From: Tretioscincus oriximinensis
Taxonomy: Eukaryota; Chordata; Lepidosauria; Squamata; Gymnophthalmidae
Reading direction: 5' to 3'
DNA length: 64,000 bases
Assembly: GCA_022410635.1 (NCBI GenBank)
Contig: JAJVDF010000003.1
Location: 3,776,667 to 3,840,666, forward strand
A program made the position numbers and the translations under genes. Below are positions 55,736 through 64,000 of this stretch, piece by piece (positions within the stretch are counted from its first letter, which is position 1; the number at the start of each line of letters is the position of its first letter). A model generated the notes under the pieces. The model was given only the letters and a program-made list of their open reading frames with translations, did no database searches and was not told the origin of the DNA.

Positions 55736-55850
55736 AACAAACCATCTGCTCCAGGATTCTGTCCTCAACAATGGTGCACCAATTGCATCAGGGCAGTCTC
55801 AAGCAGAAGGCAAAACCTTCACAACTCCCTGCAATTGCCATTTCATGCCC
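55735..55850 (-). mobile_element. CR1 LINE fragment
   Basis: AACCATCTGCTCCAGGATTC, AATGGTGCACCAATTGCATC and AAGCAGAAGGCAAAACCTTC in reverse CR1 order. Confidence 0.65.
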
Positions 55851-55879
55851 TAAAATAAAGCTCAAAATAAAGCCTGAAT

Positions 55880-55975
55880 TTGCTTTTTTTAAAAGCTGGG
55901 GCTGTGGGGCCCCATTTAAGAGCTGGGGCCCGGGGCCTCAGGTTATTGCCCTACTTTGCCCTATGGTAGTCACGC
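55880..55975. mobile_element. Single DNA-transposon end
   Basis: GGGGCCTCAGGTTATTGCCC followed by ACTTTGCCCTATGGTAGTCA and CGCCCCTG. The reverse complement begins CAGGGGCGTGACTACC, a hAT-like CAGGG terminus. No partner end was found. Confidence 0.3.
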
Positions 55976-55977
55976 CC

Positions 55978-56165
55978 CTGCCATACATTAAGATTTCATG
56001 GAGAAGGCCTTCTGGTAGTTCTTCCCCTTTCAGAGCTGCAAGAGGAAGGGGCACATAAGAGGCTCCCACACTCTAGAACAACCTTTCTGTAGAGACTTGT
56101 GGGTACTTTCACTATATAGCTTTTGGCATCTGGTAAAACCATATCTCTTTACCCAGGCTTTTCAC
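55978..56165 (+). mobile_element. Diverged L2 3' UTR
   Basis: CATTAAGATTTCATGGAGAA, ACACTCTAGAACAACCTTTC and AACCATATCTCTTTACCCAG follow the order of the L2 UTR (CTAAGATCT, TATGGAATAG, CACCTCTTTGGCC). A matching terminal tail occurs at 57545-57655. Confidence 0.4.
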
Positions 56166-56199
56166 TCTTTGCTTGTTTTGTGCTCTGTCCTTCCAGGGC

Positions 56200-56465
56200 G
56201 GGAGGGGAGAGAGAGAAAAGGGACTCTGAGACTCTGGGAAGGGAGGTGGGGAGACAGGAAGAAGGGAATATAGGACTCCATCAAGGTGGTGGGGGAGAAA
56301 AGGGAAACTGGGGATGCTGGAAAGAGGGTGGGGGAAAGCAAAGAAGCAGCAAGTGAAGGGGAGATGGGGGAGGGAGGGACTGGATCCAAATGTGGATCAG
56401 AGCAAGGAGGAGGAGGGGCTAGAGCCCGTTGCACAATGGGCTAATTCTATTAGTAAATAAATAAA
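56200..56465. repeat. Unnamed purine-rich repeat, copy 2
   Basis: CAAAGAAGCAGCAAGTGAAG, GGGGGAGGGAGGGACTGG and GAGGGGCTAGAGCCCGTTGC parallel 18708-18875, ending in AGTAAATAAATAAATCC. Confidence 0.5.
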
Positions 56466-56576
56466 TCCATATGGCACTTGTTTATTCCAGCATTTACTGA
56501 CAATTTTAATTTGAAGTACATTTGAGTTTTGCCTTTCTGTCGTAGCCTGACCTCTGGGTCATTTGGGATGAATGGA

Positions 56577-56697
56577 TAAAAAAACTATCCAATAATATTT
56601 GGGAGGAATGACTACAGGCAACAAACAAAATGGCAGCTCTGCCATCTTGTTTGTTGCTTGTAGTCATTCCTCCCAAATGCTATTGAATAGTTTTTTT
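56577..56697. repeat. Palindrome from MITE family C
   Basis: ACTATCCAATAATATTTGGG through CAACAAACAAAATGGCA is mirrored by TGCCATCTTGTTTGTTGC to CCCAAATGCTATTGAATAGT; arms of about 57 bases around GCTC. The arm text equals the interior of the copy at 30710, so this is a head-to-head joining of that segment. Confidence 0.75.
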
Positions 56698-56699
56698 CT

Positions 56700-57544
56700 A
56701 TAAATGACGCATCCTTTTACATCTCACCCTCGCAGTTTCTCACCAAAACTATCCATCAGATCAACAATTGGTTTTCCTGGTAATCTGGTAAATTGACTTT
56801 AAAATCCAAAATCTGATATTTTACAATGTATCAAATGTAACCCAGATTCAAGATGCAAGTAAATTATTTGGACAGACCTTTTGCCAGCCCAAAGTTCATG
56901 CTAGCTTCAGAACCCATGTGGAATGTAAGTGGGGGAAATTTAACAAATTCCCAGGGGACCCATTTTGAAGATGNAATGGAAGAGAAAGAGGAAAAGGAAG
57001 AGGAAGAAATCATCTCCTGGTTCAATTCTATTTTTAACAGAATTCTGCAATCCTACTTGAACCCAGGTGGGTTGTCATAGACTAGTGTTGTGTTTTTGCA
57101 AGTGCTTGAGACAGAACAGCTCTCCACCCCACTTTTTTTTGCAGGCACTCTACTCCAGCCCTCATGCTTTGCAGTTGGCAATTTGCTCTTTTGCTTGAAT
57201 GAAGAGAAGCAGAAAAATGTAGCATTTAGTAAAGATGTTATTGCTTTATATCCCAGTNACCTACCCTATTAGACTTAGTAAAGTATGTTTAAAGATAACA
57301 AACTTGTGGACTCAATTATTTGGTAACCAGACTGTAACCATCCATTGCTTCTTAGAAAATTACAAATGAGCATGTCTTTATCTCAACAACTAGTCACAGT
57401 TCTTTGAGTTTTTCTGGGTTAAGAAAAGTACAATAGAAAAAATACTATTTCTCTTATTCCTCCTCTTCTCCTTACCATGTCTTTATCCACTCCCCGTCCT
57501 CATCCTCCTTCTTTGCTACTTGATATAGCATATCTAATATATAG
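56700..57544. other. Unannotated, no gene seen
   Basis: 56700-56860 still resembles family C (CTCGCAGTTTCTCACCAAAA, TTGGTTTTCCTGGTAATCTG). A GGAAAAGGAAGAGGAAG run is at 56989-57006. No gene. Confidence 0.4.
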
Positions 57545-57657
57545 ATATGTCTTTGAAGGTATTATTCTATTTTTAATTGTTCTATTTTAATATGTTTTAT
57601 GTTTTTTATTGTGATCCACCGTAAGATCTTTGGATATAGGGTGGAATAATAGATTAA
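57545..57657 (+). mobile_element. L2-type LINE, 3' tail
   Basis: TTGAAGGTATTATTC, TTTTAATATGTTTTATG and GTGATCCACCGTAAGATCTT with GGATATAGGGTGGAATAAT form the diverged L2 end block. Confidence 0.5.
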
Positions 57658-59276
57658 TGAATCATCCAATCACAAGCAATGAATTACTCCAGGGTTTTAA
57701 TGGAAATATAGGCAGCCAATCTGTGCACATGGACAACCAGAAATAGAAGTAAAATCCTTTTTAGCATTATCATAGCTACAATAGGGGCCAGTCTGGGTGC
57801 ACCTTATAAAGAGTTTGACTAGTAAANAGAACGATGGGTCATAGACCTTTTCATGATCCAGTATACCATGAAGTGCAAAAATGANCTATATTTCTTTCAG
57901 AGGAAACAGGGCAAACAGGCATGATATTCACCAGCGAAATGATTTAGAAAAAAATATATAGTAGAACTGTAGGCTTATTTGAATGTGTATCCTTTATAAT
58001 TTTCATTCCATGGGTCACTATCTCAAAGAATTACTCTTTCAACCTTCCCTATGGTTGGTTTTTACTAGACGTCAAAATGTGCACTAGGCACACCAGGCTT
58101 ACCGCTCTTAACTTAATTGGCAGTCATTCAAGTGCAATTAGATCTAAAAGGAGCTCTTTCATCTTGCTCCATTGCTACCTATAAAAGTATAAATTATTTT
58201 ATAGGTTTTTTTCAGACAATGACTGTACTCATCTACTTTAAAATAGCACTATTCCTACACTTGAGGTAAAGAATACAATCTCTGTGTTTGTGTGTGTGTG
58301 TGTGTGAGTATAGGAGTTTTAGTTCCTCATGTGATGTACCAACATTCAACTTCTAGTACTTCACCTTGGTCACTACAAAAGTCAATATTCTCTTCTGTGC
58401 ATCTCCATGTGACTCTCACAAGAAACATGGAATGTACATGTGCTTGTTTGAAACAGTCCCTAGTGAGGAGTCCATTTGGACTGGTCCATTTGTTAACCTT
58501 TCTATTCACACTTTGAGAAAGGAACAGTTCTACTCAGCATCCCTGCAGTGAATAGCCAGCCAGTAGTAAGGCAGCCTTTTTTTAATAGCCTCTAGAAGGA
58601 ACTGAGTCTCAGAACAGGGATCTACTGGGAAATGGCTGAAACAAACCCTTATGTTATTCTGTAGGCCATTAANAGCAGCACCAGCAGCTACAAGTGATAC
58701 AGCAATTCTGATGGTAATCTGACATGCTTGGCTGCTCTCCCACCCACCCACCCCATGAAAGCCACATTCCAGTTGCTGCCCTTGACCCTTCCACTGTCTT
58801 AANACAAACTCATCTTACATTATATATACTTGTCATTGTTTAACCCATAGTTTATTTTGACCAGGATGACAATAGATCCACAATAATAATCAATAAGTAA
58901 TTGTTTTGGATCATTAATTTAGATCATAACAAAGTAGAATCCCTTTATTGTTGAACTGGAGCATGAAAGCTAAAGGGTCAAATCTGGATTTGGTCATGGA
59001 AGCTCATGAGATTCCCCTGATTGTTCTTAGATTTTCCACCAATGATATTAATATTGTCAATGACGTAAATCAGTTATGAAAGATTGAAAGGAGAAAGCGG
59101 TGGCTGAGAATGAGATTGGATGGAAACAAAAAAGGGAGTGTGACCAAGCTTCAGGAGGCAATGGACAGAGGGGCCTGGTGTGCCTTAAGCCACAGGATCA
59201 CAAAGTGTTGAATACAACTGAACAACAACTAATCAATTATAGAATCTTTCACAGACTTTGGCAAGATCTATATTGG
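57658..59276. other. Unannotated; (TG)n at about 58288-58307
   Basis: A clean TG run is the only simple repeat. No element or exon recognised in about 1.6 kb. Confidence 0.4.
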
Positions 59277-59655
59277 GGTGGTGTAACCACCAACTCTTAT
59301 CTGGTTGTCNCCCAGTTTGATTCAACACTCCTACATGGAACCAGCTGGGTGATCTTGGGCAAATCACAGTTCTTTAGAACTCTCTCAAGGCATCTGTTGT
59401 GGAGGAAGCACCAAAAAGCTATGTGTGCCAGTCTTTGTGGTTAGCATGTCATAATTTTATCTGGAAGTCTCGCTGCTCGATTCTGCACNCCTCCATGAAG
59501 CCAGCTGGGTGCCGTTTGGCTAGTAGAAGTTCTTTAGAGCTCTCTCAATCCCACCTACTTCACAAGGTGCATATTGTGATTGGAAGAACAGAAGATTATG
59601 GAAGCTGTTTTGATTATCTTTGGTTTGAGAAAAGTGGGGTATAAATTCTTAGCAG
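59277..59655 (+). mobile_element. Tandem pair of tRNA-derived SINEs
   Basis: First unit: CCAACTCTTATCTGGTTGTC, AACCAGCTGGGTGATCTTGG, GGCATCTGTTGTGGAGGAAG. Second unit from about 59440: GGTTAGCATGTCATAATTTT, GAAGCCAGCTGGGTGCCGTT, and a TTTGAGAAAAGTGGGGTATA 3' end. Same orientation and directly joined, the second with the CT-tail subtype end. Confidence 0.75.
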
Positions 59656-60024
59656 CCTCCTGAAACCCAGGTGATTTTAAAAGTGAGGTTTTCTTTCCCT
59701 AACAGGAAGGGAGTCAACAGTCAATTGAAATAAGAATGCAAATCAACAGCGATATCAAATATTGACATTTTTTTACCCTTTGGTTCTGCCATATCCACCC
59801 GAGCAGCCAGCGATCCTTGCCTTCTAGATTTTCATCTCATTCCAAATCACCCTCTTTCTTTTTTATTTTCATGAAAATTTCNTTGCACAGAAACAAAACA
59901 TGATGTAGAGCAGAGTTTAATTTCCAGATACAGATATTAATATCCACAGCAAGGTCCTACAGAACTCCAAGAATGATGGCACCAAGCCATCCTATAGTAA
60001 ACTACTAAAAAGCCCCACTAGATT

Positions 60025-60345
60025 TTGAAGAAATAACTATGTTATTCTTTGTCCAGAAAGTCTAGAAAGGGGAGCTTGTAGCATTTTAGAGAAAAGTGCT
60101 AGGGAACAAATGCTAGGGACAGACTATATGTAGCAAACTGAATGCAGAATGTAACAACAGATCTGTAATCCCCTCAACCACATTTACAGTACACATCTGT
60201 TGTTCTGCATTCAGTTTGCTACCTATAGTCTGTCCCTAGCATTTGTTCCCTAGCATCTGAAGAAGTAGACTTATCTATGTAAGCTCATGCCATCAACCTT
60301 TCTATAGTTAGTCTCTAAAGTGCTTCAAGCCCTCTTGCCTGACCA
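60025..60345 (+). repeat. Foldback element enlarged by an internal palindrome
   Basis: Left: AAGAAATAACTATGTTATTC and CTAGAAAGGGGAGCTTGTAG. Right: ATCTGAAGAAGTAGACTTAT, AAGCTCATGCCATCAACC and GTTAGTCTCTAAAGTGCTTC. Between the arms lies a separate palindrome (60098-60254). Confidence 0.65.
60098..60254. repeat. Long palindrome
   Basis: GCTAGGGAACAAATGCTAGG through GACAGACTATATGTAGC to ACTGAATGCAGAA pairs with TTCTGCATTCAGTTTGCTAC to TGTCCCTAGCATTTGTTCCC and TAGC. Arms of about 60 bases are near perfect, with a ~30-base loop. It is either a MITE nested in the foldback repeat or a new palindromic variant. Confidence 0.8.
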
Positions 60346-61099
60346 TTTTAAAGGGGGTTCTATTTTCGCAAACTCTTAACATCCAAACCCACATTTAAGA
60401 AAAATGGCTCCTATTAAAAAATATTTTAATTACTCATTCATAGCAACAAGGACAAACAGACCTTGCATTTCAAGCAAATCTCAGTATGTCAAGGAAGATG
60501 CTTGTGTGAAGCCTTCAAATGCGTCCNTATGGCATAAGAACAGAAACAATAGCTCAAAGTTGTCAGCACTGAATAGCTTCAGTGAAAGGAAAGGCATTAA
60601 GCTTTATCTATTTGGGGAAAGAAACAATAGATGTAAAGTGTCTTTCAAATATATCAGAACTCCTGGAACTGTGCAATCACCTCACCAAGGAGAGAAATGC
60701 TGTAATATACATGTCTCTGAGATGTATTATTAATGGAAGAACCAAGTTGCTTGCAGATGGAAAGAAGTCCTTGTGAACAGATCCCAAAGTAGGGCTGTTG
60801 CCACCTTGTATCCCATAATATTATACTGACAATCTCAACTTTCTTCTTCTAGAAGCATCTATTGAAACTGTAACAAGGAATGTATCCTTAAAAATGTGTA
60901 AAGTAACACTTCTATATTTAATATTTCAGGGATCAAACTTCAAAGATGGTATTCACAAGTTTAATAAAGAATAAAACCCCATCCAGACGTGATATTTCTA
61001 CCCAATGGTAATTACATCAAGGAGAATCTGCATCGCAGGCTCATGCAGTTTCAGTAGTCCATCCGCTAAAAAACTGTATTGCCCCAGGGTTTCCTAACA
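60346..61099. other. Unannotated, no gene seen
   Basis: The 109-residue frame at 60404-60733 has no recognisable motif. CCATCCAGACGTGATATTTC near 60969 resembles a MITE end without partner. Confidence 0.35.
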
Positions 61100-62237
61100 G
61101 TAGTTACATGCTGATATCTCCAAGGCCACCTCCAGAGAGTGGTGGTGGTGGAGTCTTGCTCGACACCCTGGGAGCTCACTTGTGGGGTTCCTCAGGGTTC
61201 GATCCTCTCTCCCATGCTGTTTCACATCTATATGAAGCTGCTGGGAGAGCTCATCAGGAGATTTGGTCTGAAGTGTCATCAATACGCAGATGACACTCAC
61301 CCTCTATCTCTCTGTTCCATCTGAATCAGGAGAGGCGGTTGAAGTGCTTGACAGGTGCCTGGAGGCAGTGATGGGCTGGATGGGGACCAACAAATTGAAG
61401 CTGAATCCAGACAAGACAGAGGTGCTGTGTGTCTCTTCAACCCGGGCCCATGAAATGAGTAGGCACCCTGTCCTGGATGGGGTTGAATTGCCCTATAAGG
61501 GACTGATGCGAAATCTGGGGTTGCTTCTGGATCCTTCGCTGACACTTGAAGATCAGGTGGAGGCGGTTGCCAGGAGTGCATATTTCCAGCTACGTCTAGT
61601 CCGCAAGTTGCGGCCACTTCTGGTCAGGAATGATATGGCCACAGTGATCCATGCTCTGGTAACTTCCAGGTTGGACTATTGTAATGCACTCTATATGGGG
61701 CTGCCCTTGAAAACGGTTAGGAAGCTGCAGCTGGTGCAGAATGCAGCCGCTAGACTGCTGACCGGAACAGCTGGCCGGACACACATCACGCCGGTCCTGA
61801 AAGAACTGCAGTGGCTGCCAATTTGCTACCGAGCCCAATTCAAGGTATTAACTCTAACCTTTAAATCCTTGCATAACTTGGCCCCCAAATATCTAAAGGA
61901 ACGCCTTCTCCCATAGGAGCCTGCTCGTGCCCTAAGATCTGAAGGGGTGGCCCTCCTGACTGTACCACCACCCTCAGTGGCAGAGAGGGTGAGAACTCAG
62001 AATAGCCCCCAGACTATGGAATAGTCTCCCCCTTGAGGTGCGTCAATCACCATCTTTGTGCACTTTCAGAAAATGCTTAAAGATGCACCTCTTTGGCCTG
62101 GCCTTTGGCTAGAAAACTACTGTCTCCTCCCCATTTTTAGAAAAGGCTGTTTTTAATGTGTTAAAATGATGGTCTTATTGTTAACAGCCCTAAGACCTAC
62201 AGGTATAGGGNGGTATAAATACATAAATAAATAAATA
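61100..62237 (+). mobile_element. L2-type LINE, RT C-terminal half to 3' tail
   Basis: Best-preserved L2 copy. It holds the last part of the reverse transcriptase, the full downstream C-terminal region, a 3' UTR with AATAGTCTCCCCCTTGAGG and TTTGGCCTGGCCTTTGGC, and a (TAAA)n end. The 5' portion with the endonuclease is absent. UTR and tail define the family for the copies at 1315, 6851, 38430, 39985 and 57545. Confidence 0.92.
61139..61916 (+). pseudogene. L2 reverse transcriptase fragment with one frameshift
   Basis: First frame: GVPQGSILSPMLFHIYMKLL (61184 on) and QYADDT with catalytic YADD at 61283-61294. It then shifts. The 208-codon frame from 61290 continues with NKLKLNPDKTEVLCVSS, GLLLDPSLTLEDQVE, LDYCNALYMGLPLKTVRKLQ and LKELQWLPICYRAQFKV, stopping after KERLLP. 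A single extra base a few codons past YADD accounts for the shift. The reading frame is otherwise open for more than 200 codons. Not expected to make an active enzyme. Confidence 0.88.
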
Positions 62238-62894
62238 TCAGAGTGGGGTCCTCTTTTCCCCATTTTTTAAAAGGTGGTGCAGCATGTGTGGGGCAGAACA
62301 GGCAGTATGAAATTCACCTTAGATTTGAGGCAAGATATGTGCACTAGAGCTCAGCCATACTGTGCTCTCAAGTCCTCATATGTGCAATGCAATGGGAATA
62401 CAATTTCCCATGGATACATCAGCTGCTTGCTGAGGTAACATANAAATGTAAAGACAGACAAGCAGTTGATTAAAATAAATTCTGGATTAAAACAGCTCAT
62501 CCGGAGGGGGCCTAAATGATTAATTTTGAAGTAAACAAAATGCATTGGTGCTTCTTGGACCCAACAGAAAGTACCAATCTCATTAAATTTGAACAACTAG
62601 CAACCAGGAAGTGAGCGTGTGACAATTGGTAGCTCGCATTGCATCATCAGAGGATGCTGTGGTGTCATCTAGATTAGCAATAGTACATCTTCATTGAAGA
62701 ACATGTCCCACTTCTAAAGCAGTCAACGAGGTAGTGCAGACATGCCGTGCAGCAGAGAAATCTAAATCAAGTTAATCCAGGTTTACAAAACTTGATCAAA
62801 TCACGTAAAAGGTTTCAGTAATGGTCTGGATCTTGTGAACTTGCTGTATGAGCAGATCCCTTAAACAAAGACATGTGATGAAACCATTGCTGAT
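62238..62894. other. Unannotated; possible MITE end near 62517
   Basis: CATCCGGAGGGGGCCTAAAT at about 62500 resembles the right end of MITE family A (GGAGGGGGCCTAA). The rest of the family is not recognisable upstream. Confidence 0.4.
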
Positions 62895-63165
62895 TTAGTT
62901 TTAGAATAAGATTAGACCAATAGATTACTGGAAACCAAGTGTTTCAGTTACTACTAAAATGGATGTCTTGATGTTTTCTCTGAGATGGAACAACAAGCAA
63001 GATTCCCAACAACCCCTTCTGGACATCTCAAGAAGACGACAAAGGCAAAATCTCCACCTGCTCTTGACTCCTTGAAAATGGCTTTTAGAGAAATCGTGTC
63101 TGTCTCTCCAACTTGGAGGCAGTGCCTAGGCATCCTTTCTACCAGCCCTTGCCACACCTATAATT
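62895..63165. mobile_element. CR1 fragments in opposite orientation
   Basis: Plus part: AAACCAAGTGTTTCAGTTAC, AAAATGGATGTCTTGATG, GATGGAACAACAAGCAAG. Minus part from about 63010: GCAAAATCTCCACCTGCTCT, CAACTTGGAGGCAGTGCCTA. The two parts overlap in element coordinates, so this is two copies and not a single inverted copy. Confidence 0.65.
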
Positions 63166-63209
63166 AAAATGTGTTTGCATCCTGTATGATAATTGTTAGT
63201 TTCCTTATA

Positions 63210-63280
63210 AGAGTTTCCTTATAAGAGGAGATCTGCTGAATGGGGCCAAAGCCCTTCCAGTCCAACGTTATGTGATCAAA
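63210..63280 (-). mobile_element. CR1 LINE, extreme 3' end
   Basis: AAGAGGAGATCTGCTGAATG, GGGCCAAAGCCCTTCCAGTC. Preceded by the doubled GAGTTTCCTTATAA. Confidence 0.7.
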
Positions 63281-63334
63281 TGACTAATCAATAAATTTTA
63301 TATATAGTCCAGCGTTCTGGACAACTTTCCAGCC

Positions 63335-63578
63335 TAAGAGGCATAGTGGTTCAGAAGTTAAGATCAACAGTCTTTCAACAAAGAGGTCTGTGTTCAAGAT
63401 CCATGTGTATGCCTTAGTTTCAGTCAATCTAAGTGTTTGAAAGCAAGCATTTACAAGTAGATTAATAGGTATCATTGAATGTGATGGGAAAGATAGACTG
63501 TAAGCCTTCAGGCAAAAGAATAGCTTGTAAGCTGCTTTGAGTCCCTGCTTTGGGTAAGAAAAGAGAAGTATAAAAACT
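63335..63578 (+). mobile_element. Third tRNA-like SINE family, copy 2
   Basis: GAGGCATAGTGGTTCAGAAG (A-box-like ATAGTGGTTCA), GTGTTCAAGATCC (B-box-like), TGTTTGAAAGCAAGCATTTA, then GTAAGCTGCTTTGAGTCCCT and AAGAAAAGAGAAGTATAAAA. The 3' end is that of the CT-tail subtype; the body matches 44185. Confidence 0.7.
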
Positions 63579-63654
63579 CAGATTAAAGGGGAAAAAACCC
63601 TTGTTCTAGTATTGTGTGATAGAGAAAACATTTTTTCTCTAATTTGATACAACA

Positions 63655-63800
63655 TAACAAGGGGGACTTCTAGCACTTTAAGGATTAACAAGAGAAAGGT
63701 AGGTAGCACAAACTTTCATTGAAAAGTGTACTTTGGATGCCTGCATCTGAAGAAGTAGACTTGTCTTTGAAAGCTCATGCTGTCTACCATTCTCTTCTTA
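63655..63800 (+). repeat. Foldback repeat family copy
   Basis: Left arm CTTCTAGCACTTTAAGGATT, GGTAGGTAGCACAAACTTTC; centre GCCTGCATCTGAAGAAGTAG and GACTTGTCTTTGAAAGC; right arm CTCATGCTGTCTACCATTCT. MITE B copy 2 starts where the right arm should continue. Confidence 0.75.
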
Positions 63801-64000
63801 GGCTGTGTGCACATCATGACATAAAAACTGGTATAAAGTTATATTATGGAATATAGCAATCGCATATCTGTGCACACAAAAGTCTACATTCCATGGCCAA
63901 TGCCTCACATCGGTCNTCAATCTCATCGCAGTAGAGACCGAGGATTTTTTTTTTACTTGTAGCAGCCTATAGAAACAACTGCCGCGTTCTCGCATGTCAA
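63801..64000 (+). mobile_element. MITE family B, copy 2, cut by window end
   Basis: GGCTGTGTGCACATCATGAC, ATAAAAACTGGTATAAAG, TCCATGGCCAATGCCTCACA and GAGGATTTTTTTTTTACTTG follow the order of 20129-20486. Its right end lies outside the window. Confidence 0.75.

Noticed and set aside
62895..63165. Single CR1 with inverted 5' end
   Set aside because: Forward and reverse parts overlap in element coordinates, so two insertions are needed.

Overview
The window looks like intergenic or deep-intronic DNA from a sauropsid, most likely a squamate reptile. The reasons are the repeat mix and the absence of any recognisable host exon. CR1 LINEs end in TTCTTATG repeats. L2-type LINEs end in (TAAA)n. There are L1-type and Penelope-like fragments, several tRNA-derived SINE families and many short non-autonomous DNA transposons. 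No bacterial or viral genome organisation, no functional tRNA or rRNA gene and no CRISPR array is visible. Nearly all long open frames are retroelement remnants or accidents of purine-rich simple repeats. || Layout. 1-7 kb: purine tract, L2 3' end, SINE, CR1 end, a ~450 bp MITE. 7-17 kb: foldback-repeat pieces, CR1 copies (one with an inverted 5' piece), two large GGA/GAA tracts attached to SINE tails, a degraded LINE ORF end with a C2H2-like finger. 17-26 kb: a hAT-type element with a CpG-rich core, a solo-LTR candidate, a CR1 split by two insertions, a second hAT-type element, paired tRNA-SINEs. 26-36 kb: a short L1 insertion with target duplication, a Penelope-like RT fragment, L1, SINE and CR1 copies, two MITEs. 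36-45 kb: a CR1 copy cut by a palindromic MITE, an L2 cut by a SINE fragment, L1 remnants. 45-55 kb: a foldback cluster, a 1.7 kb hAT-type element nested in another MITE, a CR1/SINE nest, a foldback element. 55-64 kb: GC-rich repeat patch, palindromes, the best-preserved L2 RT frame, a SINE, and a MITE cut by the window edge. || Main point. The window records layers of transposition. Several insertions have exact borders because the host repeat is recognisable on both sides: 37087-37291 in CR1, 48610-50346 in a MITE, and SINEs in CR1 at 22206 and 52717. Three unrelated elements carry 7-8 bp target duplications and TAG/CAG termini of hAT type. One SINE family shares its 3' tail with the local L2 elements, which suggests L2 mobilises it. 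A foldback family with a hammerhead-like core co-occurs with a Penelope-like RT fragment. Its function is unproven and the mismatches to a true hammerhead are stated.
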